Notes: a model not told the origin generated them from the letters alone. 64,000 bases of DNA from Hoeflea_A sp965228435 (GCA_965228435.1 OZ245818.1:1922001-1986000), one strand, 5' to 3'; counted from the stretch's first letter, positions 45,816-55,114 are shown. A program made the numbers and translations.

Positions 45816-47405
45816 TCAGGCTGCCTTGCGGACGTGGTATTCCTTGACATTAGCGAAGCGAATGGCCGGCCAGCGCTCTGCCTCGTAGTTGAGCGAGAAC
45901 CCGTCGGACGCCATGAACACCGCATCGCCGTCAAGATCGCGCGCGATGTCACTGTGCTTGGCGGTGACGAATTTGTCGAGGTCGACATCGCTGTCGGCGG
46001 ATATCCACCGGCACAGGGTGAATCGCGCCGTTTCAAAGCTCACCGGAAGACCGTATTCCGCGCGCAGCCGTTCCTTCAACACATCAAGCTGCAGTGCGCC
46101 GATCACGCCGACGATGGCCGGCGAGCCATCTTCCGGAGAGAACAACTGTACGACACCCTCCTCGGCCATCTGCTGCAGCGCCTCCTTCAGCTTCTTGGCC
46201 TTCATGGCGTCTTCAAGCCGCACGCGCCGCAGGATTTCCGGGGCAAAGTTGGGCACGCCCTGGAAGACGAGATCCTCGCCTTCCGTCAGGGTGTCGCCGA
46301 TGCGCAGGGTGCCGTGATTGGGTATGCCGACGACGTCGCCGGCATAGGCGTCATCCGCCAGTTGTCGTTGGTGGGCGAAGAAGAATTGCGGCGCCGACAG
46401 ACCAAGCGTCTTGCCGGTGCGCGACAGCCGCGCCTTCATGCCGCGCTGCAAGCGCCCCGAACAGACGCGCACAAAGGCGATGCGGTCGCGGTGATTGGGG
46501 TCCATGTTCGCCTGGATCTTGAAGACGAAGGCCGTCATCTTCGGATCCGTCGCCTCGACAAGCCGTTCGTCGGCCTGTTGGGCGCGCGGCGGCGGTGCGT
46601 ATTGCCCCAGCGCGTTGATCAGGTCGCGAACGCCGTAATTGCGCAATGCCGATCCGAAGAAGACCGGCGTCAGGTGCCCCTCTCGAAAGGCTTCGAGGTC
46701 GAACGGGCGACAGGCCTCGATGGCAAGCGCGACCTCCTCGACGAAGGTATCCCTATCCTGCTCTGGCAGCAGCCCTCCGGCGCTGTCGGCCTCGGGACCG
46801 TTGACCGGCGTGCGTTCTTCCTCGCTGTCCTGGCGGCGAACCGCGTTGTCGGCCAGATGGTAGGTGCCGGCGAAGGTGCGCCCGCGGCCGATGGGCCAGG
46901 TCATCGGCGCGGTGTCGAGCGCCAGCTTTTCCTCGATCTCGTCGAGGATTTCGAACGGGTCGCGGCTTTCGCGATCCAGCTTGTTGACGAAGGTGACGAT
47001 CGGAATGTCGCGCAGCCGGCAGACTTCGAACAGCTTGAGCGTGCGCGGCTCGATGCCCTTGGCGGCATCAATCACCATGATCGCGGCGTCGACGGCGGTC
47101 AGCGTGCGGTAGGTGTCGTCGGCGAAATCCTCGTGGCCCGGCGTGTCGAGCAGGTTGAAGACGTGATCGTCGTATTCGAACGTCATCACCGATGTGACGA
47201 CGGAGATGCCGCGATCGCGTTCGATCTTCATCCAGTCGGAGCGCGTCTGAATGCGGTCCTTCTTGGCCTTGACCTCACCGGCGAGCTGGATGGCGCCGCC
47301 GAAGAGCAACAGCTTTTCGGTCAGCGTGGTCTTGCCCGCATCCGGGTGGGAAATGATTGCAAAAGTGCGGCGGCGGGCGACCGCCTCAGCCAGACTTTCG
47401 GTCAT
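45816..47405 (-). CDS. prfC: Peptide chain release factor 3
   Basis: A 529-residue translational GTPase that recycles RF1/RF2 from the ribosome. G1 is SHPDAGKTTLTEKLLLFGGAI at residues 19-39, the switch I/RF3 block RGISVVTSVMTFEY, G3 DTPGHEDFADDTYRTLTAVDAAIMVIDAAKG (read as DTPGHEDF and AIMVIDAAKG), and G4 NKLDRE. The start at 47405 leaves the usual 18 residues before G1; a much longer open frame upstream overlaps the dut start region and is rejected. It is divergent from dut (92 bp). Confidence 0.96.
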   Translation of the reverse strand: MTESLAEAVARRRTFAIISHPDAGKTTLTEKLLLFGGAIQLAGEVKAKKDRIQTRSDWMKIERDRGISVVTSVMTFEYDDHVFNLLDTPGHEDFADDTYRTLTAVDAAIMVIDAAKGIEPRTLKLFEVCRLRDIPIVTFVNKLDRESRDPFEILDEIEEKLALDTAPMTWPIGRGRTFAGTYHLADNAVRRQDSEEERTPVNGPEADSAGGLLPEQDRDTFVEEVALAIEACRPFDLEAFREGHLTPVFFGSALRNYGVRDLINALGQYAPPPRAQQADERLVEATDPKMTAFVFKIQANMDPNHRDRIAFVRVCSGRLQRGMKARLSRTGKTLGLSAPQFFFAHQRQLADDAYAGDVVGIPNHGTLRIGDTLTEGEDLVFQGVPNFAPEILRRVRLEDAMKAKKLKEALQQMAEEGVVQLFSPEDGSPAIVGVIGALQLDVLKERLRAEYGLPVSFETARFTLCRWISADSDVDLDKFVTAKHSDIARDLDGDAVFMASDGFSLNYEAERWPAIRFANVKEYHVRKAA

Positions 47406-47497
47406 GGGGAGAGAATCCTGTTGAATTGCGGACCTTCTAAACGGCTTTGCCCCGGCATGCAATTGACCGGCAAGGTCAAAGCGACGAAGAAAGGCGT

Positions 47498-47971
47498 ATG
47501 GCTTCAAATTCCGTTTCTCCCCCGGTTGTCGGGCTCGTTCGGCTGCCCCATGGCGAGGGTCTCGCTCTCCCGGCCTATGAATCCGAAGGTGCGGCCGGCA
47601 TGGACCTGCGCGCCGCCAATGGCACGGATGAGCCGATCGTCCTGGCTCCGGGAAATCGGCAACTGGTGCCGACCGGCCTGGTCTTCGAAATACCCACGGG
47701 TTTCGAGGGTCAGGTCCGCCCACGCTCCGGCCTCGCTCTGAAGCACGGCATCACCTGCCTCAACACACCCGGCACAATCGACAGTGACTACCGCGGCGAA
47801 GTGCAGGTGCTCCTGATCAATCTCGGGCAGGACGATTTCGTCATCGAGCGCGGCATGCGCATTGCCCAGATGATCATTGCTCCCGTGCTGCAGGCACGGC
47901 TCGAGGAGCGAGAACTTGCGCAAGCCACCGAGCGTGGCACCGGCGGCTTCGGGTCGACGGGGCGGCGTTAG
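47498..47971 (+). CDS. dut: Deoxyuridine 5'-triphosphate nucleotidohydrolase (dUTPase)
   Basis: A 157-residue homotrimeric dUTPase that hydrolyses dUTP to dUMP. All five motifs are visible: AAGMDLRAA near residues 29-37, RPRSGLALKHGI near 76-87, NTPGTIDSDYRGEVQVLLIN near 91-110 (catalytic Asp), RIAQMIIAPV near 124-133 and RGTGGFGSTGR at the end, which closes over the substrate. GAAAGGCGT lies just before ATG 47498. In related genomes dut often follows coaBC; here it is 12 kb away. A decayed copy of its last 54 bases occurs at 54388-54441. Confidence 0.96.
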   Translation: MASNSVSPPVVGLVRLPHGEGLALPAYESEGAAGMDLRAANGTDEPIVLAPGNRQLVPTGLVFEIPTGFEGQVRPRSGLALKHGITCLNTPGTIDSDYRGEVQVLLINLGQDDFVIERGMRIAQMIIAPVLQARLEERELAQATERGTGGFGSTGRR

Positions 47972-48213
47972 CAAATTCCCCAACGTCAAAAGACGTGGGA
48001 GCCCTGGCCCCTTCCCCGAAACGACACCCTTCGGCCGTCAAGTGGAATGACTCGGTCGGCTGGAGCATTGGGTATATAAGGCTGTTGCGGACATCCGTTG
48101 GAATCGCGGTCGGATGCGCTAGTTCAACATTGGGCGCGCATTGTGACGGATCCATCGGGTAGCTGCTCCGCCGGAACGGGCCGGCGCCGGTGAAAGGCCG
48201 TGGGAGCCTTGGG

Positions 48214-49317
48214 ATGAAACCAGTCAGGCAGATAGCACTGCTGGCCGCCTTGCTTGCGGTATGTTTTGTCGGCGTGTTCCTCTACGAAAACCGCGCAGCG
48301 GACGGTGAAGACCGCAATGCCGGACGGCGAGGCAGTGCCGCGACCTTGATCGTCAAGCCGCTGGAGTTTTCGGTCTATCGCCGCGAACTGCGGACCGTCG
48401 GCACCGGAAGCGCCCTGCAGTCGGTGATGCTCTATCCCGCCAGCGACGGACGCATCGAGGAGGTTCTGTTCGAGGGCGGCCAGGAAGTCGAGGCGGACCG
48501 GGTGCTGCTCAGGCTGGACGACGCCGACGAGCGGGTGCTGCTGGAATCGGCTCGCATCGAGAAAGAACAGCTGGAACGCACACTGGTTCGCTACGACCAG
48601 TTACGCGCTTCGGGCACCGTCAGCGACGTCGTCTACACGGAGACCCAGGACCGGCTGCAGTTGGCGCGGCTGAGAATGCGACAGGCTGAAATCGCGCTCG
48701 AGGAACGGCTGGTACGTGCTCCCTTTTCGGGTTCGATCGGGATATCCGACCTGCACCGCGGCGACCGGGTGACGACCAACACCGAAATCGCCACGCTGGA
48801 CGACCGTTCCGGTATTTTCGTCGACTTTCGGGTTCCCGAAGAATTCGCCAATCTGATTCATGTCGGAGACCCCGTCACCGTCACCGGGTGGTCGCTTGAC
48901 GATGCCCCGATCGAAGGCAAGATCGGCATATTGGGCAGCCGCATCGACCCGGAAACAAGAACACTTGCAGCGCGCGCCCGGATCGCCAACCCGCAACGCC
49001 GGCTAAGGCCCGGTGCCTCCTATGCGGTGCAGCTCGAAATCACCGGCGGCGAGTACCCCAGCGTGCCGGAAGTGGCGGTGCTGTGGAGCCGAGACGGTTC
49101 TTATGTCTGGACGGTGCGGGACGATATGCCGGAACGGATCTTCGTCGAAATCGTTCGCCGCGAGAAAGGCCGGGCACTGATCGATGGCGCGCTCGATCGG
49201 GGCGACCTTGTTGTGGTTGAGGGCGTTCAGTCGGTGCGACCGGGACGCAAGGTCGACACGCGGCTGGCGCCGGAGGGCAACGACGGGCAGCAGACCGGAT
49301 CGGAAGGCACGTCATGA
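48214..49317 (+). CDS. RND efflux periplasmic adaptor subunit (membrane fusion protein)
   Basis: A 367-residue adaptor. An N-terminal hydrophobic anchor (ALLAALLAVCFVGVFLY) is followed by the barrel-sandwich hybrid (SDGRIEEVLFEGGQEVEADRVLLRLDDAD), a coiled-coil hairpin (ARIEKEQLERTLVRYDQLRASG... RLQLARLRMRQAEIALEE), the second lipoyl half RAPFSGSIGISDLHRGDRV and a beta-barrel (GILGSRIDPETRTLAARARI). It connects the pump to an outer-membrane channel not encoded here. The ATG has GGGAG seven bases ahead; a GTG eight codons earlier is the alternative. The stop overlaps the permease start by ATGA. Confidence 0.93.
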   Translation: MKPVRQIALLAALLAVCFVGVFLYENRAADGEDRNAGRRGSAATLIVKPLEFSVYRRELRTVGTGSALQSVMLYPASDGRIEEVLFEGGQEVEADRVLLRLDDADERVLLESARIEKEQLERTLVRYDQLRASGTVSDVVYTETQDRLQLARLRMRQAEIALEERLVRAPFSGSIGISDLHRGDRVTTNTEIATLDDRSGIFVDFRVPEEFANLIHVGDPVTVTGWSLDDAPIEGKIGILGSRIDPETRTLAARARIANPQRRLRPGASYAVQLEITGGEYPSVPEVAVLWSRDGSYVWTVRDDMPERIFVEIVRREKGRALIDGALDRGDLVVVEGVQSVRPGRKVDTRLAPEGNDGQQTGSEGTS

Positions 49318-52300
49318 CGGACCGGCAGAACGACCTGCCCTCCCTGTCGGTACGCCGGCCGGTGCTGACAACGGTCTTTTCGCTGCTGATCGTGATTGCC
49401 GGGCTGGCGGCGCTGTTTGGCGTCGAGATTCGCGAACTGCCTGATGTCGACCGGCCGATCGTCACCGTGCGCGTCATCTGGAACGGTGCGGCACCCGAAA
49501 CCATGGACGCGGAAGTGACTTCGGTGATCGAGGGTGCCGTGGCGCGGGTCGCCGGCATCCAGTCGATCGAAGCGGCGAGCGAGGAAAACAACGCCCGGGT
49601 GCGGGTCCGTTTCCGTCCGTCGGTCGACATCAACGTCGCCGCCAACGATGTACGCGAGGCGGTCGCGGCCATCGAGCGGCGGCTGCCGGCCGGAGTCGAC
49701 GAACTGACCGTCGTCAAGGCAGATGCCGATTCCAGCCCGATCATCCGCCTCGCCGTCACCAGCGAAACGAAATCCATCGAGGCGCTGACGGAAATCGCCC
49801 GCCAGGACATCGCCAGCGCCATCGAATCGATCGATGGGGTTGCCTCGCTCAGTTTTTTCGGCGACCAGGAACTGGTTCTGCGGGTGGCCGTCGATCCACT
49901 GCGGCTGGCCCGTTTCGGTCTGTCGATCGATCAGGTGGCGGATGTGCTCGCCACAGCCAACCTTGATGTGCCGGCCGGCAGTTTCAAATCGGACGACCAG
50001 TTGCTGATCGTCCGTTCCGACGCATCCGTGGTGACGCCGGAAGAGATCGAGGAATTGGAAATCGCACCGTCGATCCGCCTCGGCGACGTCGCCCGGGCAT
50101 CGTTCGGGCCCGAGGACGCGCAAAGCTATGTGCGCCTCGATGGCACAAAGGTGGTTGGCCTCGGAGTGATCCGTCGCGCCCAGTCGAACACCATCGCCAT
50201 TTCCTCGGCGGTCGACCGGGCGGTGGAGCGGCTGAACGCCCGGCTCGGCGACGTGCGCATTATCAAGATGTCGGACGACGCGGTGTTCATCCGCGGTTCG
50301 GTGAAGGAAGTCGCGATCAGCCTGGCGATCGCCATCTGCATCGTCATCGCGGTCATCTATCTGTTCATCGGCAATATCCGCGCAACGCTGATTCCGGCCG
50401 TGACCATTCCGATCTCGCTGATCGGCACCGTTGCGGCGATCTGGCTCCTGGGCTTTTCGATCAACATCCTGACGCTGCTGGCACTGGTGCTCGGAACCGG
50501 CCTGATCGTCGACGACGCGATCGTCGTGCTGGAAAACATCCAGCGGCAGCGCAACCTCGGACTCAAACGCATGGCCGCCGCCGTGGTCGGGACACGGCAG
50601 GTCTTTTTCGCGATCCTTGCCACCACTGCCACGCTGGTCGCGGTTTTCGTGCCAATCACTTTCCTGCCCAGCGAAGCGGGACGACTGTTCGCGGAATTCG
50701 GTTTCGTGCTGGCGATTGCCGTGGGAATATCCTCCTTCGTTGCGCTGACGCTCGGGCCGCTGATCGGCTCGCGGCTACCGGAGGACCGGGAAACCGGCGA
50801 GACGGACGCGGCACGGCATGGGCCTGTCGCCCGGCTGGGATCCGCTCTCAAGGGCGGCTATGAAAGCTTCCTCGACTTCACACTGCACGCCCGGATACTG
50901 GTTCTCGGTGTTTCGATCATGGTCGCCGCGGCGGCCGGATATCTCTATTTCAGCCTCGATCAGGAACTGCTTCCGTCTGAAGATCGCGGTTTCATCCTGA
51001 TCTCGATGCAGGGTCCCGATGGAGTCGGCATCGACTATATGGATCGCCAGTCGGCGCTGGCCGAGGACGCGCTGGAGCCCTACGTGGATCGTGGGCAGAT
51101 CAGTTCGGTGATGTCCATTGTCGGTCGTTGGGACCTCAACCGGGCTTTCATCGTGGCGCCCCTTGTCGACTGGGACGAACGTGAGGCGAGCCAGCAGCAA
51201 ATTGCCGCCGAACTGCGCGCCGAACTCTCCGGACTGCCTGGCTCGCGGGTGCGGCTGTTCAATCCGAACAGCCTCAACATTCGCGGCGGTGGCGGCGGTT
51301 TCCAGATGGCCATCACTGGCCCCTCGCATCCGGCGATCGCGGCGGCCGCCGATCCGCTGCTGGAAGCCATCCGCGAGCGGTTGCCCAAGCTCTCAAACCT
51401 GCGGCTGTCCTATCAGCCGACACAGCCGCAGCTTTCGATTTCCATCGACCGGCGACGGGTACAGGATCTTGGCGTAGAGGTTTCCAGCATCGACCGCACG
51501 CTGCGGGCCATGGTCGACGGCCTGGAAATCGCCGAACTCAATGTCGGCGACCGGTCGGTGCCGGTGATAATCGAATCGGGAGCCGGAACGGTGGACGATC
51601 CCGGCGATCTGACCAATCTTTTCGTTCCGGGGCGCAATGGCGACCTGGTGCCGCTGTCGGCCTTCGTTTCCCTTTCCGAAGAGGGTGTGGCGGGTCAGCT
51701 CGACCGCGCCGGGCAGCGGCGCGCGATCGAGATCGATGCGGCGGTTGCGCCGGACTACCCGCTGGGCGAGGCCGTGGCCGATATCCAGGCCCTGGCCGAC
51801 GAGGTGCTGCCGCCGGGCTACGGGCTGGTGTTCCTGGGCGAGGCGGCAACGCTGGAAGAAAACTCAGCGCAGATCGCCATCACCTTCGCATTGGCCGTGC
51901 TCATCGTTTTCCTGGTGCTGGCGGCCCAGTTCGAGAGCCTGTTGAGCGCCACCGTCATCATTCTCACCGTGCCGTTCGGTCTCGCCGCCGCCATGTTCGC
52001 CCTGTTTATGTCGGGAACCAGCATCAATATCTACAGCCAGATCGGACTGATCCTGCTCATCGGGCTGATGGCGAAGAACGGAATCCTGGTGGTCGAATTC
52101 GCCGACCAGTTGCGCGACCGCGGCCTGTCGGTCATGGATGCGACGCGTGAGGCGGCCATGGTGAGGCTGCGGCCGGTGCTGATGACCATGTTTTCAACGG
52201 TGCTCGGTGCCATCCCGCTGCTGATCGGCAGCGGTGCCGGTTCAGAGGCGCGCAGCGCCATCGGCTGGGTGGTTTTCGGCGGCCTCGGATTTGCGACCGT

Positions 52301-52469
52301 GTTCACCCTCGTCCTGGTGCCGGTGATCTACAGCCTGTTGACACCGCTCGGTAAACCGCGCGCCCATGCCGGAATCCGGCTCGATCGCGAATTGCGCGAA
52401 GCCGGCAGCAAGCCGGTGTCAGATCGGGATGCGCCGGAAAGCACCGGACATACGGCGCCCGCGGAGTAA
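49314..52469 (+). CDS. RND efflux permease subunit (AcrB/HAE1 family)
   Basis: A 1051-residue proton-driven multidrug-type exporter with the twelve-helix, two-loop layout. It starts PSLSVRRPVLTTVFSLLIV. Helix 4 carries the proton-relay Asp pair in LVLGTGLIVDDAIVVLENIQ. The second half repeats the plan (DQELLPSEDRGF, IGLMAKNGILVVEFADQLRD, RLRPVLMTMFSTVLGAIPLL). It works with the adaptor encoded immediately before (4-bp overlap). No outer-membrane factor is in the window, so it must use a shared TolC-like channel. The substrate is not predictable. Confidence 0.95.
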   Translation: MTDRQNDLPSLSVRRPVLTTVFSLLIVIAGLAALFGVEIRELPDVDRPIVTVRVIWNGAAPETMDAEVTSVIEGAVARVAGIQSIEAASEENNARVRVRFRPSVDINVAANDVREAVAAIERRLPAGVDELTVVKADADSSPIIRLAVTSETKSIEALTEIARQDIASAIESIDGVASLSFFGDQELVLRVAVDPLRLARFGLSIDQVADVLATANLDVPAGSFKSDDQLLIVRSDASVVTPEEIEELEIAPSIRLGDVARASFGPEDAQSYVRLDGTKVVGLGVIRRAQSNTIAISSAVDRAVERLNARLGDVRIIKMSDDAVFIRGSVKEVAISLAIAICIVIAVIYLFIGNIRATLIPAVTIPISLIGTVAAIWLLGFSINILTLLALVLGTGLIVDDAIVVLENIQRQRNLGLKRMAAAVVGTRQVFFAILATTATLVAVFVPITFLPSEAGRLFAEFGFVLAIAVGISSFVALTLGPLIGSRLPEDRETGETDAARHGPVARLGSALKGGYESFLDFTLHARILVLGVSIMVAAAAGYLYFSLDQELLPSEDRGFILISMQGPDGVGIDYMDRQSALAEDALEPYVDRGQISSVMSIVGRWDLNRAFIVAPLVDWDEREASQQQIAAELRAELSGLPGSRVRLFNPNSLNIRGGGGGFQMAITGPSHPAIAAAADPLLEAIRERLPKLSNLRLSYQPTQPQLSISIDRRRVQDLGVEVSSIDRTLRAMVDGLEIAELNVGDRSVPVIIESGAGTVDDPGDLTNLFVPGRNGDLVPLSAFVSLSEEGVAGQLDRAGQRRAIEIDAAVAPDYPLGEAVADIQALADEVLPPGYGLVFLGEAATLEENSAQIAITFALAVLIVFLVLAAQFESLLSATVIILTVPFGLAAAMFALFMSGTSINIYSQIGLILLIGLMAKNGILVVEFADQLRDRGLSVMDATREAAMVRLRPVLMTMFSTVLGAIPLLIGSGAGSEARSAIGWVVFGGLGFATVFTLVLVPVIYSLLTPLGKPRAHAGIRLDRELREAGSKPVSDRDAPESTGHTAPAE

Positions 52470-52480
52470 GGGAGCACGCA

Positions 52481-53395
52481 ATGAAGATCGACCGGCGCAG
52501 CTTTGTACGGCAATCACTGGCGACAGGACTCGTCGCCTGCGCGACGCCTGGCGCCGTGGCACAGCCGACACCGCTGATGCGCCGCATTCCGTCGAGTGGC
52601 GAGACCATTCCCGCCATCGGTCTGGGATCGTGGATCACGTTCAACGTGGGCAACGATCCGGAGCTGCTGGAATCCTGCGCTGCCGTGATGGACGCCTTTT
52701 TCGGTGCCGGCGGCCGGATGATCGACTCCTCGCCCATGTACGGCTCCTCGCAGGAGACCATTGGCTACGGTTTGCGCAAGCTGAACCAGACCACGAACGT
52801 CTTCAGCGCGGACAAGGTCTGGACGCGGGATGGGGATGCCGGACCGGCGCAGATCGCGCAATCGAAAGACAATTGGTCAGTATCCCGCTTTGATCTCATC
52901 CAGGTGCACAATCTCGTCGCCTGGCAGAGACATCTCGACACGATTGAGGCCAAAAAGGCGGCGGGCGACCTGCGCTATGTCGGCGTCACCACGTCGCATC
53001 AGCGCCGTCATGGCTCCCTTGAAGACATCCTGAAGGGGCACCGTCTGGACTTCGTGCAGTTGACCTACAACCCGCTTGACCGGGCGGCGGAAAGGCGGCT
53101 CCTGCCGCTGGCGCAGGAACGCGGCGTCGCCGTCATCGTGAACCGGCCATTTCGCCGCGGCGCGCTTATCGACCGGCTCGCCGGCCGACCACTGCCGCCG
53201 TGGGCGGCAGAAATCGAAGCAACGAGCTGGGCCCAGCTCATTCTCAAATTCATCATCTCACATCCCGCGGTTACGTGCGCAATCCCGGCCACCACACGTG
53301 TCGACCATGTTCGCGAGAACCTGGCCGCGGCCCAGCCTCCGCTTCCCGACGCGGCCATGCGGGCGCGCATCGTCGACACCATCCGCAATTCATGA
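52481..53395 (+). CDS. Aldo/keto reductase with Tat-type signal
   Basis: A 304-residue aldo/keto reductase. The N-terminal DRRSFVRQSLATGLVACA resembles a twin-arginine signal, unusual for this family and implying a periplasmic enzyme. The catalytic set is present: Asp82 and Tyr87 in MIDSSPMYGSS, Lys112 in FSADKVWT and His143 in FDLIQVHNL. NADPH-binding segments at the C-terminus (AIPATTRVDHVRENLAAA) are typical. The cofactor problem in the periplasm suggests either bound cofactor or a misread signal. It follows the RND permease by 11 bp, so it is in the same transcript. Substrate unknown. Confidence 0.9.
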   Translation: MKIDRRSFVRQSLATGLVACATPGAVAQPTPLMRRIPSSGETIPAIGLGSWITFNVGNDPELLESCAAVMDAFFGAGGRMIDSSPMYGSSQETIGYGLRKLNQTTNVFSADKVWTRDGDAGPAQIAQSKDNWSVSRFDLIQVHNLVAWQRHLDTIEAKKAAGDLRYVGVTTSHQRRHGSLEDILKGHRLDFVQLTYNPLDRAAERRLLPLAQERGVAVIVNRPFRRGALIDRLAGRPLPPWAAEIEATSWAQLILKFIISHPAVTCAIPATTRVDHVRENLAAAQPPLPDAAMRARIVDTIRNS

Positions 53396-53408
53396 TCGAC
53401 ACATGGCT

Positions 53409-53676
53409 AGATCAAAGGGCGATAAGTTTGGATCATTTGATGGCTGCAGATCGGCTCCACTCGGCCAGGCGCGTCGCGCAGCGCGATGTGGGCATCGGGC
53501 AAGCGTCGCAACGCAGCCGATGGGCCGATATGCAGCCACCCTTCGGGCCGGGCGCTTTTGGCCCCTGGCGTCGTTGGCTTGCACTTGTGGTGGGATAGCA
53601 CCACTGCGAGCAATCCGCCTAGCCAGAGACCAAAATCGCCGCGGTCAAATGGTGCAAACTTGTCGCCCTTTGATCT
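53409..53676. mobile_element. MITE-like element, copy B (268 bp)
   Basis: Terminal inverted repeats of about 32 bp: AGATCAAAGGGCGATAAGTT on the left and, read inward from the right, AGATCAAAGGGCGACAAGTT; 29 of 32 positions agree. Both ends are flanked by TA, as expected for a TA-target insertion. It matches the reverse complement of copy A. It starts 13 bp after the aldo/keto reductase stop and ends inside what should be the first codons of the DUF6064 gene. Confidence 0.78.
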
Positions 53677-53701
53677 AAGCTACAGCCTGTCTGATTTCGT
53701 C

Positions 53702-54325
53702 ATGTTCTCGGCCAGGGTTTATGATCGGCAGGTCGCCTTGTACAACGTGGACCATGCCGGCTTGCAGGCGGTTGCCCTCCTTGCCGGCGCCTGCCTCGTT
53801 TGGCAGACGGCACGGCCTTCCGGCGCCGGCCAGCGAGCGATCCCGGTGGTGCTCGGACTTGCCTGGCTCTGGGTGGCCTGGAGCTTCCTGTGGCAGCGCT
53901 ATGGTGACGTCAACGAGATTGCCCGCATCGCCGCACCGGTATTCGCCCTGCAGGGTTTGGCGTTGCTTGCAGCGGCGCTCAGGTCGGATGGGCTTGGTGT
54001 TCGCTTGCCGGAAGGTTCTGCGCGTCCCGTGGCGCTGGCTCTGCTGGTCCTGACGCTGGTGCTTTATCCGGCTCTGGCGCCGGTTTCAGGCAAGCCACTG
54101 AATTCGGCGGAGTTCTTCGGGCTCATGCCGGATCCGACCGCCCTTGGCACGCTGGGCGTTTTGGCTATTTCGACCGGGTGGACACGTTTTGCCCTGGCAG
54201 TGGTTCCAGCGATCTGGTGCGCCTTATCGGCTGCGACACTCTCGGTTCTTGGATCGCCGATAGTTTGGGTTGTGGCCACAACGGCCTTGGCTACACTGAT
54301 GCTCCTGCTCCTGCGTCACCGCTGA
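53702..54325 (+). CDS. DUF6064-like membrane protein, 5' end replaced by the repeat element
   Basis: A 207-residue (from ATG 53702) membrane protein with about six hydrophobic helices, which I match to DUF6064. The frame continues upstream as SYSLSDFVMFSARVYDRQVALYN; in this family the N-terminus is normally a few residues then a Y-x-x-S/E-D-F-x-x-F-S/A-R-x-Y pattern. Here the residues before SYSLSDF are encoded by the end of the MITE-like element (copy B), so the native start seems lost. Translation may use ATG 53702 or a TTG within the element's right repeat; no good ribosome site is visible at either. It may be a pseudogene. Confidence 0.65.
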   Translation: MFSARVYDRQVALYNVDHAGLQAVALLAGACLVWQTARPSGAGQRAIPVVLGLAWLWVAWSFLWQRYGDVNEIARIAAPVFALQGLALLAAALRSDGLGVRLPEGSARPVALALLVLTLVLYPALAPVSGKPLNSAEFFGLMPDPTALGTLGVLAISTGWTRFALAVVPAIWCALSAATLSVLGSPIVWVVATTALATLMLLLLRHR

Positions 54326-54387
54326 AATCGGAAACGCTCAGGTCAGTCTGGAAACACTGCTGATCCGTGGGTTGCACGGCAGAGCTG

Positions 54388-54441
54388 GCGCAAGCCACCG
54401 AGCGTGGCGCCGGCAGCTTCGGATCGACGGGGCGGCAGTAG
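54388..54441 (+). repeat. Decayed duplicate of the dut 3' end
   Basis: 54 bases matching the last 54 of dut (47918-47971) in 49 positions, including the TAG stop. Before it GCACGGC and AGAGCT also echo the dut coding sequence with a deletion. It is in the same orientation as dut, 6470 bp away. No further dut sequence is present, so it is a remnant, not a gene. Confidence 0.75.
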
Positions 54442-54561
54442 CCAGCTCTGCTGTTTGGGCGCGCGGTCTGGGACACCTCGCCGACCGCCGTCACACGACT
54501 CAATGCCTGGATTGCTTTAGAATGCGTCGCCTGACTCAGAATTCTTAAGGGAGGCGCGCAG

Positions 54562-55089
54562 ATGGATTCCGCGTTCGCACTGAGACGCATAGTGACCGGA
54601 CACGACGGAAACGGGCGATCATGCGTAACAATAGATGGCCCTGCGGGACGGCAGCAGGGGAACCTTTACGAAATCTGGAACCAGAGCGGATCGGTTGTCG
54701 ACAGCCGAGACTGGAATGATCGCGGAGCTGAAAAACAAAACCTGTCTCCCGCCGCGAATGGACACAATTTTCGATGGTTTGTGGTGCCGCCTTCCGATGA
54801 CTCCATTAGCCTGGAAGATCTGGAGCACTTTGTTGCCCAAGCGTTCGATGCGTTGGGTGCAGCTCACGAGCGACCGGATACGTCTCGTCATCCGTTGATG
54901 CACAAAACCAAAACAATCGACTACATCATCGTGCTGTCCGGCCACGTGACTTTGCTTCTGGACGATGATGAGCGTGACCTTAGACCATTTGACGTGGTGG
55001 TGCAGCGAGGGACCAATCACGCATGGATCAACAAGGGGACCGAGCCCGCTCTTTTGTGCGCAATTCTCATCGACGCAGACGTCAACTGA
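54562..55089 (+). CDS. Cupin-domain protein
   Basis: A 175-residue protein with a C-terminal cupin barrel: RHPLMHKTKTIDYIIVLSGHVTLLLDDDERDLRPFDVVVQRGTNHAWINKG (read in parts: TIDYIIVLSGHVTLLL and DVVVQRGTNHAWIN). Candidate metal ligands are His in HKTKTIDY and His in TNHAW. The N-terminal part (RRIVTGHDGNGRSCVTIDGP) resembles cupins found with small-molecule metabolism. GGGAGG is eight bases before the ATG. No operon partner: the next gene is on the other strand, 25 bp from its stop. Confidence 0.85.
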   Translation: MDSAFALRRIVTGHDGNGRSCVTIDGPAGRQQGNLYEIWNQSGSVVDSRDWNDRGAEKQNLSPAANGHNFRWFVVPPSDDSISLEDLEHFVAQAFDALGAAHERPDTSRHPLMHKTKTIDYIIVLSGHVTLLLDDDERDLRPFDVVVQRGTNHAWINKGTEPALLCAILIDADVN

Positions 55090-55114
55090 CGTTCCGCCAG
55101 CGAGTGGATGCAAA

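Noticed and set aside
45834..47741. A 635-codon open frame opposite prfC
   Set aside because: prfC has clear GTPase motifs over the same stretch; the antisense frame is a composition effect.
47978..47999. Hairpin after dut as a terminator
   Set aside because: The stem has a bulge and there is no T-tract behind it.
53407..53678. Open frames inside the MITE-like copies
   Set aside because: Small indels between the two copies shift the frames, so no coding sequence is conserved between them.
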